Assembly: GCA_905221615.1 (NCBI GenBank)
Contig: CAJNDT010000315.1
Span: forward strand, 1-64,000
Source of the DNA: Symbiodinium sp. CCMP2592
Lineage: Eukaryota > Sar > Dinophyceae > Suessiales > Symbiodiniaceae
Length of the DNA: 64,000 nt
Direction: 5' to 3'
The number at the start of each line of letters is the position of its first letter. Position 1 is the stretch's first letter. Made by a program: the position numbers and the translations under genes. Of this stretch, positions 51,748-62,492 are shown one piece after another. A model generated the notes under the pieces. The model had not been told where the DNA came from, searched no databases, and saw only the letters and a program-made list of their open reading frames with translations.

Positions 51748-53016
51748 CTAAACTTGACCAGCGCAGATGCTCTTCTCAGAGAAGGCATTCTCAAAATACC
51801 ACTCCAGTCGATGAAGCACTTCAGTCATTCTTACAGTTGCACTTTCCTGTTCCGGAGCCTCGTTCAAGGCTCTCCGAACTTCAAGCTCGAGGGACTTGCC
51901 GAAAACATGCGCGTATTCATGTTGCACTGTCTCGGAAAAGCACATGGTCAAAATCTTATATAGACGGTGGTCCAAGGCGATGTCGCGCACTCTTGTCAAT
52001 CCAGTTGTGTACTTCTGCCTTTCCCGCTGAGACATCAACGACAGATCATGCATCAGGTCGAATGCAAAGCATGAATCTTCCCAAAACGTCATTTCCTGCA
52101 CAACCGTTAGGAACAAATTGTATGCTCCATGCCTCATGGGTACCCCTGCACGTTCTAGAGGAAAGCGCGCGGCGCTTGCCACTCGCCATGTGATTGCATC
52201 AAGCAGGATACCTTTCGGCCGACCTCCCTTTGGCAGGAAGATTCTTAGGCCACGAGCGGCAGCCTTTGCTGCAGGCATGCTGTCGAAAAAAGCGTTTATA
52301 CAGGCAGAGTTTCGGTAGAAATCGTGCCCTCCACGAAGTGCAGGAAACACTTCAGGCCTCTCCCTCCATAGCACAAGATCACACGGTATGTCTAAATAAT
52401 TGAACTTAATAGCCACACTGCCAATTCTGACATGTGAGACCATCTCCAACGACTCCAGGCTTTGCGCGACCCTTTCCTTGTCCATGTCCGTGAAAGGCAC
52501 ATTCAGTCGCCCACTCCTCCGAACCTGGATGTCTGCATCCAGGTCAAGTTGAGTGCTATATCCAGTGCCTCGAGCACGAGATCCCACAACTTCAAGAACA
52601 ACATCTTCGCCAAGGGCCTGCCGGCATGCAAGCTCCAGCTCAGAGTAGATTTCCTCGTCTAGCTGGAGGAAGAAAGAAACTTTCGCGGGATCTTCACATA
52701 AGTCTGTATAACGGTTGAAACTGTCCACGAACAGGTCTAGGTACCGTTCGCATATGGACTGTTTGCATTCCGGGGAGCTTTCGAGCCAATTCATCTCGTA
52801 TCTGTCTGCCAGAGCAAACCAATGGCTGTCGAAGCGCTTTAGCTCGGGTGTCTGCACACGCTGAAACATGTAACGAAGTGGTAAGTGTTGGGCTGGTACC
52901 AGGGTGCTCCGCACGTGTAAAGGATGCCGGACGACAAGCCACAAAGAGCAGCACAGGACCATGCTGCAAGCAATGGCAAGGCAGCGCGACATCTTGACAA
53001 TATCGAGCGAAGCCAT
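51748..53016 (-). CDS. Pol-beta-superfamily nucleotidyltransferase-like protein, membrane-anchored
   Basis: An intact 422-codon ORF without introns. Residues 11-30 (CLAIACSMVLCCSLWLVVR) look like a signal anchor. The nucleotidyltransferase core is visible: GSRARGT at 145-151, the metal-binding pair D160 and D162 in LDLDADIQV, and a third Asp, D213, in DIPCDLVLW after a hydrophobic strand. This order, and the following helical stretch RGLRIF with LDAITWRVA (about 256-281), resemble the catalytic and central regions of poly(A) polymerase/OAS/cGAS-type enzymes, which transfer nucleotides to RNA or make oligonucleotides. Substrate cannot be told from sequence. The second start at Met9 is possible. 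Lack of introns beside intron-rich islands suggests a retroposed copy (inference). Smaller plus frames here are shadows. Confidence 0.75.
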   Translation of the reverse strand: MASLDIVKMSRCLAIACSMVLCCSLWLVVRHPLHVRSTLVPAQHLPLRYMFQRVQTPELKRFDSHWFALADRYEMNWLESSPECKQSICERYLDLFVDSFNRYTDLCEDPAKVSFFLQLDEEIYSELELACRQALGEDVVLEVVGSRARGTGYSTQLDLDADIQVRRSGRLNVPFTDMDKERVAQSLESLEMVSHVRIGSVAIKFNYLDIPCDLVLWRERPEVFPALRGGHDFYRNSACINAFFDSMPAAKAAARGLRIFLPKGGRPKGILLDAITWRVASAARFPLERAGVPMRHGAYNLFLTVVQEMTFWEDSCFAFDLMHDLSLMSQRERQKYTTGLTRVRDIALDHRLYKILTMCFSETVQHEYAHVFGKSLELEVRRALNEAPEQESATVRMTEVLHRLEWYFENAFSEKSICAGQV

Positions 53017-54809
53017 ACTTGTCTAGTAAAGTATCCTAGCGGAACTACGCTTCATCTTTCGGATAGTATAGGTACTCCCAACAGCTTAAAGGTTCCCTAC
53101 CCTACTGCTGAGAAGCCCACTAACGAAAGCTTAGGAAATCCAAGCTCGATCGAACGGTCTGCAACAAGGTAAGCGCATTGAAACTGTTTAGGGCTTTAGG
53201 GCTGAGGGCTGGTTTATAAACAGTACCTTAACGTCACATAGACCCACGTAGAGAGTTCTCAAGTACAAGACTTTTCTTCTCGAGTCGAAATCATGATCAG
53301 CAGAGAATCATCACTCCAACGGAAGATTTCTGAAGCATTCGCTGCACGAGGTGCGTCAGGAACCCCGTTAAAGTCACTTGAAAGAACCCGGAAGATCTCT
53401 TTTGAGAACGGAACGCGATGAAGAGCAGACCTTGCTTTGCTAGTGCTTTTGTCTACAGCTGGTGTCTAGTGGACCTTTGCCCTAAACCCTAAAACCCAAA
53501 GTCCTGACCTCTTGGCTTTCGGTTTCTGAGGGCATTTCGCTGCTTTTATTCACCGAGACAGCGGCTGTGCGGCCATCTGGGCACAAAGTAGCATGGGAGA
53601 CCAGGGCACGGCATCGTTCTCCTCTCGAAGGCTGGACATAGGGGTTGTTTTAGAAAATCAACAAGACTGTAACAGGGGATGTATGATAGGGTCCACGAAA
53701 GCTGAGCGGCTCAAAAAGATTTTAATCACATCAGGGGGCCACAAGACCACAGAAAAATGAGCATCGCACAAATTAAGAGCTTCTGGAGTCTTCCTGACCA
53801 GTGAACAGAAGCTTCTCTCCCAAGGAGGATCCGGTGTGAGCGGGCTGTTGTGAGGTTTGAGTCCACTTTGCCAGTCTTTGTCATAAGACATAAGGCGCCA
53901 CCCCGACCAATCAACAAATGACACGAATTGGAAGCGGATTGAGCATGATCGGTGTTGGCAGTTCGGCCTCCTGGACAAGTGTCGCTGTCCCTAAGCAAAA
54001 GAAGTTGCGAGGGAATTGAACTGAGTGATCGGATGAAGCAAAGATAGCCCGCGGAGTGTTGAACAACTCTTATATGCAGTCTTAAGGCAAATCGAGTTGC
54101 AAACCGAGACCCAAATCACTGCAGATCACAAAACGAGGAAGTCTAGAATCAAAAAAAGTGTGGCCGGTGCAGTGATAATGAATGCTTTGTCGCACCTGTT
54201 CGAGCCCTCAAGGAAAAGTGCGGCGTAACTTTGCATCACGGCTTTCTCGGACTCAAACTGTAGTTCAACTCACTCCACAATCCGAAAAAGCCGTAGGCCA
54301 CCCAGTTTTTTTCTGGATTTGATGTCCTGCTCCGCAGCGACCAGGTCCACTCGCAAAGTTTCCTTACTTCTTGGGCTTTGGGCTTGGGCAGCGCTGGGGG
54401 TTCAGATTAAGGTGAATAGGGCTTAAACAAGGATGGGGCATTCAGGTTTTGCATGAACGCCGGTATGGGGTTCTAGAACTTGGCACGAGGGAGCAGGAAA
54501 GGGCGCGGTCTCCGGCTCCAGGTCTACCAAGGAACCGGGAGCCCCATAATCCTGAAGCCAAAACCTGGGACGGTTTAGAGTTTAGGGTTTAGGGTTCTAG
54601 ACTACCCTGCTTTTATACCTTTTTGGAGTGTAGGGTTTAGGGTTTTGGAAACTGTTACCTAAAAGCAGCCATTGTGAAGTAAAACTCAACGCCTTGGTGG
54701 ACTCACCCGAAACTCTAAACCCCGAAAATCCTCACGCTGAAGCCCGAATCCGAAACGAGTACGGCGCCAGCTCAAACTCATACCCGTCGCCCCGGCCACC
54801 AGTCGAATA
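53017..54809. other. No gene recognised
   Basis: The 5' flank of the nucleotidyltransferase gene, then unique sequence. Overlapping 90- and 106-codon minus frames at 53658-53998 have no recognisable domain. TTTAGGG traces at 54570-54645. Confidence 0.35.
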
Positions 54810-54922
54810 CCCAGAGACTCCAAAAATCCCCATCGGCATATACCTTAAAAGCGAATCCTAGAAAACCCTTTAATCCCGAAGAAACAACCATTAAGTATTA
54901 AGAGATTTTGAGAGTTTCTGAG
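54810..54922. mobile_element. Divergent family A-like element
   Basis: CCCAGAGACTCCAAAAATCCCC and GAGATTTTGAGAGTTTCTGAG, matching the variant at 14752-14861. Confidence 0.5.
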
Positions 54923-55639
54923 TACCTGCGCCTGTCCACTCCTCCTGGTGCCGACAGAGCTCCAAAACTTAGGTTGACGGTTTAGCGTTCAACTGCCTGC
55001 AGTTTACAAAGTATAGAAAGGGCTTTTCAGGGTTTCGGGGCGTTGGTGAGGGGTGCTGGCGAACTTAAACCTTTCGCGAGTCTAGGCTCGGAGTCTCCAA
55101 AATTTGGGATTTCGAATGCAGGGGGCTCGACGTTAAGGTTTAGGGGAAGAGGGTTTCGGGCTTAGGGCATCCGAGTTCAAGTAAGCTCGTAGCTTGGTTC
55201 TCGATCTTGGGCGTCATCCAACGAATTGCTTCATAGAAGTCACTTGCACAGAGTAACATGGGACCAGCAACGGACAAGATACGAAACCCTGCCCCAATAG
55301 CCTCAAAAAAACCTGCACAACTACATCACCACTAAGAAAACATATGACCATGTCATCCGTATAACAAGGTCACGCAACCCGCTGGTGGCCCCGTTGTTTT
55401 TGCACGCGAAATCGTGCATTTGTCCCACGAATACCAGCATTCTTGGTTATTAATGCGGTTCACGGAATCGTCTTTTTTTTCTTGAGTTGACAGCAGGAGA
55501 ACATTGTCGTAGTAACAAAAGTGACACGCCTGCCAGTGTTTTCGAAGGTTTGCATGTGTATGGTTTAGACGATGTTTTTTGTAAGTCGTGCGTCTTTTGC
55601 AAAGTGATCTTTGAGGTCTGTGCAGGAAGTCGCACTGCT
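54923..55639. other. No gene recognised
   Basis: Unassigned. A 60-codon minus frame and the start of a 152-codon plus frame that is mostly repeat. The plus segment 55487-55635 (TAGEHCRSNKSDTPASVFEG, then LHVYGLDDVFCKSCVFCKVI) could be a real exon. Confidence 0.25.
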
Positions 55640-55922
<283 letters not shown>

Positions 55923-56017
55923 CTGCCTTAGGATTGTGGGTTTAAGACTTAGGAGGGCCCGAATTTCCTCATCAGCGAGGCATGTCGTAGAGCCCCAGTT
56001 CCCATGCAATTGCTCCA

Positions 56018-56950
56018 ATGGAGAAGGGAACGACCCAGATCTCGTACGTGGTGTGGAAGCTATTCTTTGGGATCGCCCTCTCGAGGAGAAGCCTGTCTGC
56101 AGATGAAGTTGCCCTGAACGAGATCATGTCATGCAGATGGTTGTTCAGCCGGGTTTTCAACCAGGGCAGCCAACTACCCAACAGCCTGCAGGGGTTCATT
56201 CTTGGCTATGCGTTCAAACGGAGTTTGGCGCGAATCCAACTACCCCGCAGCCTGAAGAGGTTCGCCTTTGGTCGCCATTTCAACCAGGTCCTGGAAGGCA
56301 TCCGACTACGCAGCAGCCTGCACAGTACATGTGATCTCCGTTTCAACCAGAGCTTGGAGGGCATCCAATCACCCGGCAGCCTGCGGAGTTTGACGTTCGG
56401 TCGCCATTTACACCAGAGCTTGGAGGGCATCCACGCACCCAGCAGGCTGCAGAGTCTGACGCTCGGCAGTGCATTCAAGCAGGGCCTGGATGGCATCCGG
56501 CTACCCAGCGGCCTGCGGAGTTTCACGTGTGGCTGCCATTTCAACCAGCGTCTGGAGAGCATCCAATGTCTCAGTAACCTGTGGATTTTGACGTTTGGTT
56601 CGCATGTCGACCTGAGCTTGGAGGGCATCCCATTACCCAGCAGCCAGCAGCTTCTGAGGCTTGGCTATGCATTCAACCAGGGCCTGGATGGAATCCAAAT
56701 ACCCAGCAACCTGCAGAGTTTGACGCTCGGCTTTGCATTCACCCAGAGCCTGGACTGCGTCCGACTACCCAACAGCCTGCAGAGTTTCATGTTTGGTTGC
56801 CATTTCAACCGGATTTCGGAGAGCATCCAATTACCCAACAGCCTGCAGAGTTTGATGTTCTGCTATGCCTTCAACCAGAGCCCGCAGGGCATCCAAGTAA
56901 CCCCCACAACCTTCAGAGTTGACGCGAAGGCGAGATCGACTGTGAGGTAG
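56018..56950 (+). CDS. FNIP-repeat (leucine-rich repeat type) protein
   Basis: An ORF of 310 codons containing about 12 tandem 22-residue units of the form LPxSLQSLTFGxxFNQSLEGI, from about residue 45 to 296. Clear units include LPNSLQSFMFGCHFNRISES and LPSGLRSFTCGCHFNQRLES. This matches the FNIP repeat (pattern LPxSLxxLxFGxxFNQPL), a solenoid thought to mediate protein contacts, abundant in Dictyostelium and in dinoflagellates. The first 40 residues may not be coding: the opposite strand at 55972-56160 is also open (IWVVPFSIGAIAWELGLYDM). No membrane segment or catalytic domain is visible. The unit DNA is 66 bp, and two repeat-shadow frames with ITQQPA motifs should be ignored. The gene may have further exons. 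Confidence 0.75.
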   Translation: MEKGTTQISYVVWKLFFGIALSRRSLSADEVALNEIMSCRWLFSRVFNQGSQLPNSLQGFILGYAFKRSLARIQLPRSLKRFAFGRHFNQVLEGIRLRSSLHSTCDLRFNQSLEGIQSPGSLRSLTFGRHLHQSLEGIHAPSRLQSLTLGSAFKQGLDGIRLPSGLRSFTCGCHFNQRLESIQCLSNLWILTFGSHVDLSLEGIPLPSSQQLLRLGYAFNQGLDGIQIPSNLQSLTLGFAFTQSLDCVRLPNSLQSFMFGCHFNRISESIQLPNSLQSLMFCYAFNQSPQGIQVTPTTFRVDAKARSTVR

Positions 56951-57439
56951 CATAGGCAACCCAAGACCATCGAAGAAGTGTTGCGGCTTTCGTGATGGTG
57001 TGGGTGCAGCCTTAAAGTAGGCCAGTGAGAATAACTTGTAATGTATAGCTCGCTGGATGTTGTAGCTAGTCCCACGGCTTTTTCAGTTCTCCCATTTAGT
57101 AGTAGTGTTTATGGTCTGTACAGTTGTTGCCGACTGTTCGCTGGGCCCTGAGTGCTTTGCGCTTTCAAGCGGCCTGGCATGAGGGCTCCGGGGAAAGGGA
57201 TTGCCTGATTGGAGCCCGATGTGCAGGAAAATCCTTTCACCCGTAGGACTTGTAGGCCGTGGGATCTGAATTTTGGCGCTTTTCTGGTTAGCCTAAAGGC
57301 ATGCCAGGCGCGAAGGGGGGACCACCACCCCGTTTCGGTGGTATGAGCCTGTTTCACCTTAACTTGAATTCATTATGCTAGGCGAGCGCTCGAACCGAGC
57401 TCTACCGCAGAGAATGGAAAATAAGACTTAGGGGTTTCC
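56951..57439. other. No gene recognised
   Basis: 3' flank of the FNIP ORF. An 82-codon minus frame at 57109-57357 has no recognisable features. Confidence 0.35.
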
Positions 57440-57943
57440 TTATAGCTGTGGTACCCATGCAAGCACACTTTTCCGGGTGCTGAAGCCAAACTTCTGTGGA
57501 CTAGTGCCCTGCTGAAAGGGTACTGAAGCCAAAACTCTGTGGACCAGTGCCCTCTGCACGTAGCCGGCTTGAATCAGCTCCTTCAGAGCGGATTCAGGAG
57601 TCTGTCCGGTTGAACTGGGGCCACGCCAATGACGATGTCCGCTAGAAGCACGGTCCGGTTTCCGGCAGGAACCACTATACTGCTTCCTCCTCTGAGCAGG
57701 CTTGAGCCACTGCTTTTTCATCGGCGGCCCTCGTTTCCTCGATGCAGCAGCTCCCGTGCCCCGCAGCGCACGACCCTTGCGCCCACGCTTGGAGGACCGC
57801 TCGGCCCGCAGCTTACGAAACGCAGAGGCGCCTGGCAAAGAACAAGTCCGCAGGTTGTGTCCATGGCGTCCGCAGAGCAACGTTTGCTCTGATTCGCTGG
57901 CATCTCCCCGGAAAGGCTGCAATTGATGAAGCTGACAATGCAT
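57440..57943 (-). CDS. Zinc-knuckle-like basic protein, possible transposon relic
   Basis: A 167-codon minus frame. Near residue 24 it reads LLCGRHGHNLRTC, resembling the second half of a CCHC knuckle (C-x3-GHN-x2-TC); the first Cys of the usual CxxC is missing. An Arg/Lys/Ser-rich stretch follows (KLRAERSSKRGRKGRALRG), then a helical segment ESALKELIQAGYVQ. Similar GHNxRTC knuckles with basic tails occur in transposase-related dinoflagellate proteins (recollection, not checked). Part of the C-terminus contains a tandem of ACTGAAGCCAAA(A/C)TTCTGTGGAC. It may be a decayed copy. Confidence 0.4.
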   Translation of the reverse strand: MHCQLHQLQPFRGDASESEQTLLCGRHGHNLRTCSLPGASAFRKLRAERSSKRGRKGRALRGTGAAASRKRGPPMKKQWLKPAQRRKQYSGSCRKPDRASSGHRHWRGPSSTGQTPESALKELIQAGYVQRALVHRVLASVPFQQGTSPQKFGFSTRKSVLAWVPQL

Positions 57944-57950
57944 ATCATCA

Positions 57951-57978
57951 TCCCCCCCCCCCCCCCCCCCCCCCCCCC
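57951..57978. repeat. Poly-C tract
   Basis: A homopolymer of about 27 C after CATCATC. Frames through it are poly-Pro or poly-Gly artefacts. Confidence 0.95.
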
Positions 57979-57979
57979 G

Positions 57980-58776
57980 CTTTGGAAGCAGGCAAGAACC
58001 CTGAACAGCCTAAAAACATGCATTTGGCACGGGGCCGCGAGAGGTTGCGTGAGCTATAACAACCCCTCTTCCCGGCAAGAACACGTGTGACGAGGCAACT
58101 ACTGTAAACCCAAAATCCACCCATAGGAACTATCATCCACCCGAAACTTGGCCCTGCCCCTTAACCTGGCTTCCCGAAACCCTGAACTGAGCATCCTGAA
58201 CACAAAACTACCTACCTTCCCGGACCTACCCCAAAAGCCCTACTATAAACCCAAAACCCTCCACTAACTACCCTAAAACCCCCTGGCCGTGGTGCCAAGC
58301 CCAGCTCTTGCAGCTCCCAGACGCGCTTCAACGTGACAGGCTTCCTGGGTGGGTTTAGGGTTTCTAGGGCTTGGAGAATTGAGGGCTCGGGTTTCAGCTT
58401 TTAGGATTGGGGTTTAATGTTGCTGGGGTTAGGGCTTTGGGCTTAGAACTTTCGGTTGGTTTAAGGCTGCTAGAAACAAGCCAAGATAATCTAACGACTT
58501 TTGAATATCACTACTTAATACTTATATCTGATTTACTTCCCATAGATGTCATAGACCCAGATCCAGGGCTCTGTGTGGGTGGAAAGCTCCAAACCGAGGC
58601 ATGTTTCAAATTCAGGATTTAGAGGAATTGGGCTTAGACTATCGCTACGATTTTTTATGGATTAGAGTTTAAAGTTGAAGGCTGAGGGTATTTAGGTTTC
58701 AAGGTGAAGGCAAGTTTATAACGGCTCTCACACGAGACCAAGATCGAAACAAATCTAAGACCACCAGCCGCAACAT
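57980..58776. other. No gene recognised
   Basis: Degenerate CCCTAAA text at 58085-58280 and TTTAGGG at 58350-58460. The 71-codon plus frame at 58407-58622 is not convincing. Confidence 0.35.
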
Positions 58777-58881
58777 GGGTAGTTGTCAAAATTAGGCTTT
58801 CTTGCTGGGCACCTTAAATTTTAGGTGCCGCATTGAATTAAGGACCCAAAATGGGACCCCCCATAATTTTGACAACCACCC
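58777..58881. mobile_element. MITE-like element, family D
   Basis: GGGTAGTTGTCAAAATTAGG and CATAATTTTGACAACCACCC. Contains TAGGTGCCGCATTGAATTAAGG. Confidence 0.7.
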
Positions 58882-60010
58882 AACTGCCAAACCTAACAAC
58901 TGATGTCGTTGGAAGCCACAAGCAACATTTGAGACAGTTGGGTAACTCCTCATGTGATTCCTTCTGCGGCTACCCAAATGCCATTCACGAAACCCTTAAC
59001 CCCAAACCGCTGTTAAATCCTTAACCCGCAACCTCAAGCGCCGAACTCCTGCACCCCGAACTCTAAACCTAAAACCCCTGAACCTTGAACCCTATGCCAT
59101 AAACTGCTGTGATCCAGATCCAAGCTACAGACCCAGATGCTCCGGAAGAGGCCTGGCTCGAGGACAAGAGTTGTAGGTTTCATTGCGATACGCCTTTCGG
59201 GTTTAGGATTTTTGGGTTTCTTGAAGTGATCCCACAACCCCCAATAACACACCCCATTTGAGAAACCGGCTTCAAACGAGATGTACTAGTCTAAGGGCCC
59301 AGTCACGTCTCTGCTGGCTGCTTGTTGTGTTTGCGCAGCTCTAAGACCATCTAAATCTGAATCTGCTCATACCAACTCCCGAGGAAAGTGCTTTAGGGCC
59401 TAAAGTTGTGGCCTTTTATGGATTGGTGATCGCCGAGTTGCGGGTGAGGGCATCAGAACCCGCAGCCCGAAACCCTAAGTCCTATGAGGCTCAAAAATTC
59501 TAAAACTTCTCAAGCCGAGCAACTGGTGCAGTCGCAAGTTTGTGGTTTTTTGCAGGTTTAAGCGTCCTAAGATATCCTAAAGCACGCCAGACCCTGAAAC
59601 CCCAAAACTCCGCTTCGAGCGGGTGGCACTTCGCTAAACATTCAAGGTGCCAAGAACTGGAATGTGGACATTTGAAGCAAACCTGACCTACTCCTAAACC
59701 CCAAACTGCCCAAGCTACAGCCAAGCCTAATCGCTGGACCCTAAACACACAACTAATTCGTATGTTGTGGGATCCGTAAGGGACAAGGGTCCAACGGGGG
59801 TAGACAGTCGAGCAGCCTCTAATTCTGCCCCCTAGTACCCTCCCGGCTTGAACCACCCTCCCTTAAGAATCCAATAGTATATTTTCCGCCCCAAGCCCTG
59901 ACCGAAAATCACATCTTACATAGGGTTTCGCCTACAACTATGCAGGCCTCTGGATTATGAGCGGTTGGCCTGTGGGTCCCAGCCCTCCAGAAGGGCCTTT
60001 AATCACTTCC
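58882..60010. other. No gene recognised
   Basis: Telomere-like fragments and a 118-codon minus frame at 59500-59856 rich in Trp/Gly without a recognisable domain. Confidence 0.3.
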
Positions 60011-60049
60011 GCTTAAGCTTGCCTTTGAACTTCAAAGGAAAGCTTAAGC
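60011..60049. repeat. Near-perfect 39-nt palindrome
   Basis: GCTTAAGCTTGCCTTTGAA followed by a one-base centre and TTCAAAGGAAAGCTTAAGC. One mismatch per arm. It would form a strong hairpin. Confidence 0.8.
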
Positions 60050-60239
60050 TTATACTTCCTGTGTCATTAACCCTTTGGAACCCTACGTCCCAGGCCTCAA
60101 AGATCGCTCCATAACCCATCGGATCGCAGAGAAGGGCTCCCGAACCTGCGCCAACGGCATCAGCATTCCGACCTTGAGCGGCTTTATGAAATGTTAGAAG
60201 CTTTTACATGTGAGAAGGCTTTATTTAAATGCTTGAGAT

Positions 60240-60600
60240 TCTTTCGGTGTTATAGGGGTTAGGGTTTAGAACAACCTGGAGTGTTTCGGGCTTAGGGTTT
60301 GGGGCTTTAGAGTCTTTAGGGGTTTCGGGTTTATGGGGGTCAGGGGGGTAAGGTTTAGGGCTTGGGGTTTAAGGTTTTTGACGCTTTAGCAGTTTCGGGC
60401 TTAAGGTTCAGAGTATATAGCGTTTAGGGGTTTAGGGTTTTAAGGTTTAGAGCTAAGGCACTTTGAGAGGTTTTAGGATGTTTTAGGGCTTTGAGATTTA
60501 GGGTTTAGGTTTGGGATTTATGAGGTTTAAGGCGTCAGAGGTTTTAGAGGGTTTAGGGGTTTGAGGTTAGGGTTAAGGAGGCCCCTGTGCTGAAAACGGC
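60240..60600. repeat. Degenerate TTTAGGG text
   Basis: GTTTAGGG, TTTCGGGCTTAGGG and TTTTAGAGGG variants with irregular spacing. No gene. Confidence 0.65.
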
Positions 60601-60715
60601 CTCGGTCGTTTAAGGATGGGTTTGAGGGGGTTTAGTATAACTCACGCTTGCCTTGAGCGGTTGCACGGCGGGCGCAGTGCAGACCGCAGCGATGAATCCA
60701 GAGTCTGGGGTGAAA

Positions 60716-62287
60716 TCAGAGCGGTCTGGCGAGAATCTGTTTGGTTACAGTAGCTCGACCCTGTACAAATTGACCGACATGTGCACGCGCCCGTAGGAGC
60801 CGAGCATTGCGAATCCCGACAACAAGACCGTCAAGAGCAAAACGAACCCCTAAGTCAGCAAGACTGATGTTGCCAACACACATGTGCTCGAGCCCCAGGC
60901 ATCGCAAAGCTGGGCGCATTGCCCGTCGAACTAAACTAAGCCTCACAGCCACCGTATGCTCTGGCGGAGAAAACACAAGCGTCGCCGGATCCTGCCAGTG
61001 GCCCTGGTTGTCGCAGACTGGGTAAGGGTAGTGGCCTTCATGGTGTAGCAAAAAGACAAACTCCAGCCATGACAAAGTGTATGCCTCCTCCGCCTCCGCG
61101 TCCAGGCGGAAAAGAAAGGTGCACAACTGTTGTATAAAGCCGACCGGCAATCGGCATTGCACTCCGTCAAGCATAGGCTGCCAATTGATAGGCAGTACAT
61201 CTTCCAAATCAAGTCGCCTTGGCACGGTGCCCGGTGAAGGTACCAACTCCTCGGGGTCTTCTGTCGATGGGTCGATGTTCGAGTCCGAAGTGGATGTGTT
61301 GTGTGCTGCGACAGCAAAGAAGATGGAACGCAAACTGCGGATGATGCGTAATGTCTGCCTGTGGTAGCGGAGCGCGCTTTGGTGGACATCAACCAGTGCA
61401 GCAGGCCTGTTGCGATTGCTGAGCACGGCCAGGAGGTCCGCGTGTGCATTATGCTGGGCCAGCCAGTCCTCAAAAGGGCTGTCCGTGAGGCGGTCGTCCA
61501 GGTGGGACGGAGTATGCCGAGCCTGAAAGCGATGTGCCGGAAGTTGTTCCAGCAGCGCTGCCAAGTCCTGCCAGAGATCTGTATCCGCAAAGTGGGAAAA
61601 GTCGCCCCCATCCTGAATCAGTGTCACACCATCACAAACAGCCTGAGCATCGCACCAAACGAAACAAGGTAAGCCAAAACGTAGGGCCCACCTCGCTGCC
61701 GCTGTCATCGCTGTAAACTCTGCTCTGGGAGCGGTCTGGTGGATCCCAGGCAATGCCCCGCAAGCCAGCGCAGTGTTGTGCTGCGCATGCACAAGTCCCC
61801 AGCCAGCCAAAGCAAAGTCCATGTGTTCGTGATCGACACAAGATCCATCGGTAAACAGATGCTGCCAGCCAGAACCGAACCCTGAACAGAAGAAAACCCC
61901 CGTAGTATCCGTCGTGTGCTGCAGCAAGTAGCGGAGGCGTGGCAAGAAAGGATTAGCCGCTGGCAACAGATGGTGCGTCAAAGACAGAGGGAGTGTGGGC
62001 CACAGGTCACATACCCACTGGTGCTCCGCTCGTGCAGCGGCGTGGCGCTCGCAATGACAAATGCGGGGTGCGACAGTGTCCGGAACACCACATGTGGGGC
62101 ATTCGCCGGATTGGCTCAAATCATAATATGAGTGCTGGTGCCCAAACAGGAACGCGCCGGAGCGAATGGCCGCTTCGCGGGCGCCATCGAGGGCCGATAG
62201 TGTCCGGGAGTCCGCATGCAGAAGAGCCACATCAAGTCCCGATAGGTCAGCCATGGCAAAACCGATGGTTGTGGGAGCGGGCGACAT
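60716..62287 (-). pseudogene. LINE C-terminal part: zinc finger and RNase H
   Basis: 523 codons. Residues 33-52 (LDGAREAAIRSGAFLFGHQH) are followed by a CPTCGVPDT zinc finger at 63-71 with later His/Cys (HCERH). The type I RNase H domain is complete in its acidic residues: D147 in LFTDGSC, E190 in PRAEFTAM, D213 in VWCDAQAV and D284 in NAHADLLA. RNase H removes the RNA strand during reverse transcription. The listed start is arbitrary; the true reading frame enters from the RT through a frameshift. Confidence 0.8.
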
Positions 62288-62492
62288 GCTGAAGCCACGC
62301 GTGTTCCAGCAAACGCCTCAAGAGAGCCTTTGGCAGGCGCAAGAAGTTATGCACTAGCCCCTCATGGTCCTGAACTAAAGGTGGTTGTGGGACGCTCCAG
62401 CCAACCTTAGCAAGAGCCAGGCCAAGTTTTGTAAAAGGGCCGTGCAGGCGAGCACCGTCGAAGTGGGAGGCGAATTGATGCCAACACTGCAA
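62247..62492 (-). pseudogene. LINE segment displaced into another frame
   Basis: Between the RT frame and the RNase H frame, the protein-like text lies in a third frame: LQCWHQFASHFDGARLHGPF, then TKLGLALAKVGWSVPQPPLV and KALLRRLLEHAWLQHVARSH. The flanking frames hit stops here. Two compensating frameshifts bracket this 230-bp stretch. Confidence 0.65.

Noticed and set aside
51654..52193. 179-codon plus ORF opposite the nucleotidyltransferase
   Set aside because: It is the antisense shadow of a frame with catalytic motifs; it has no domain of its own.
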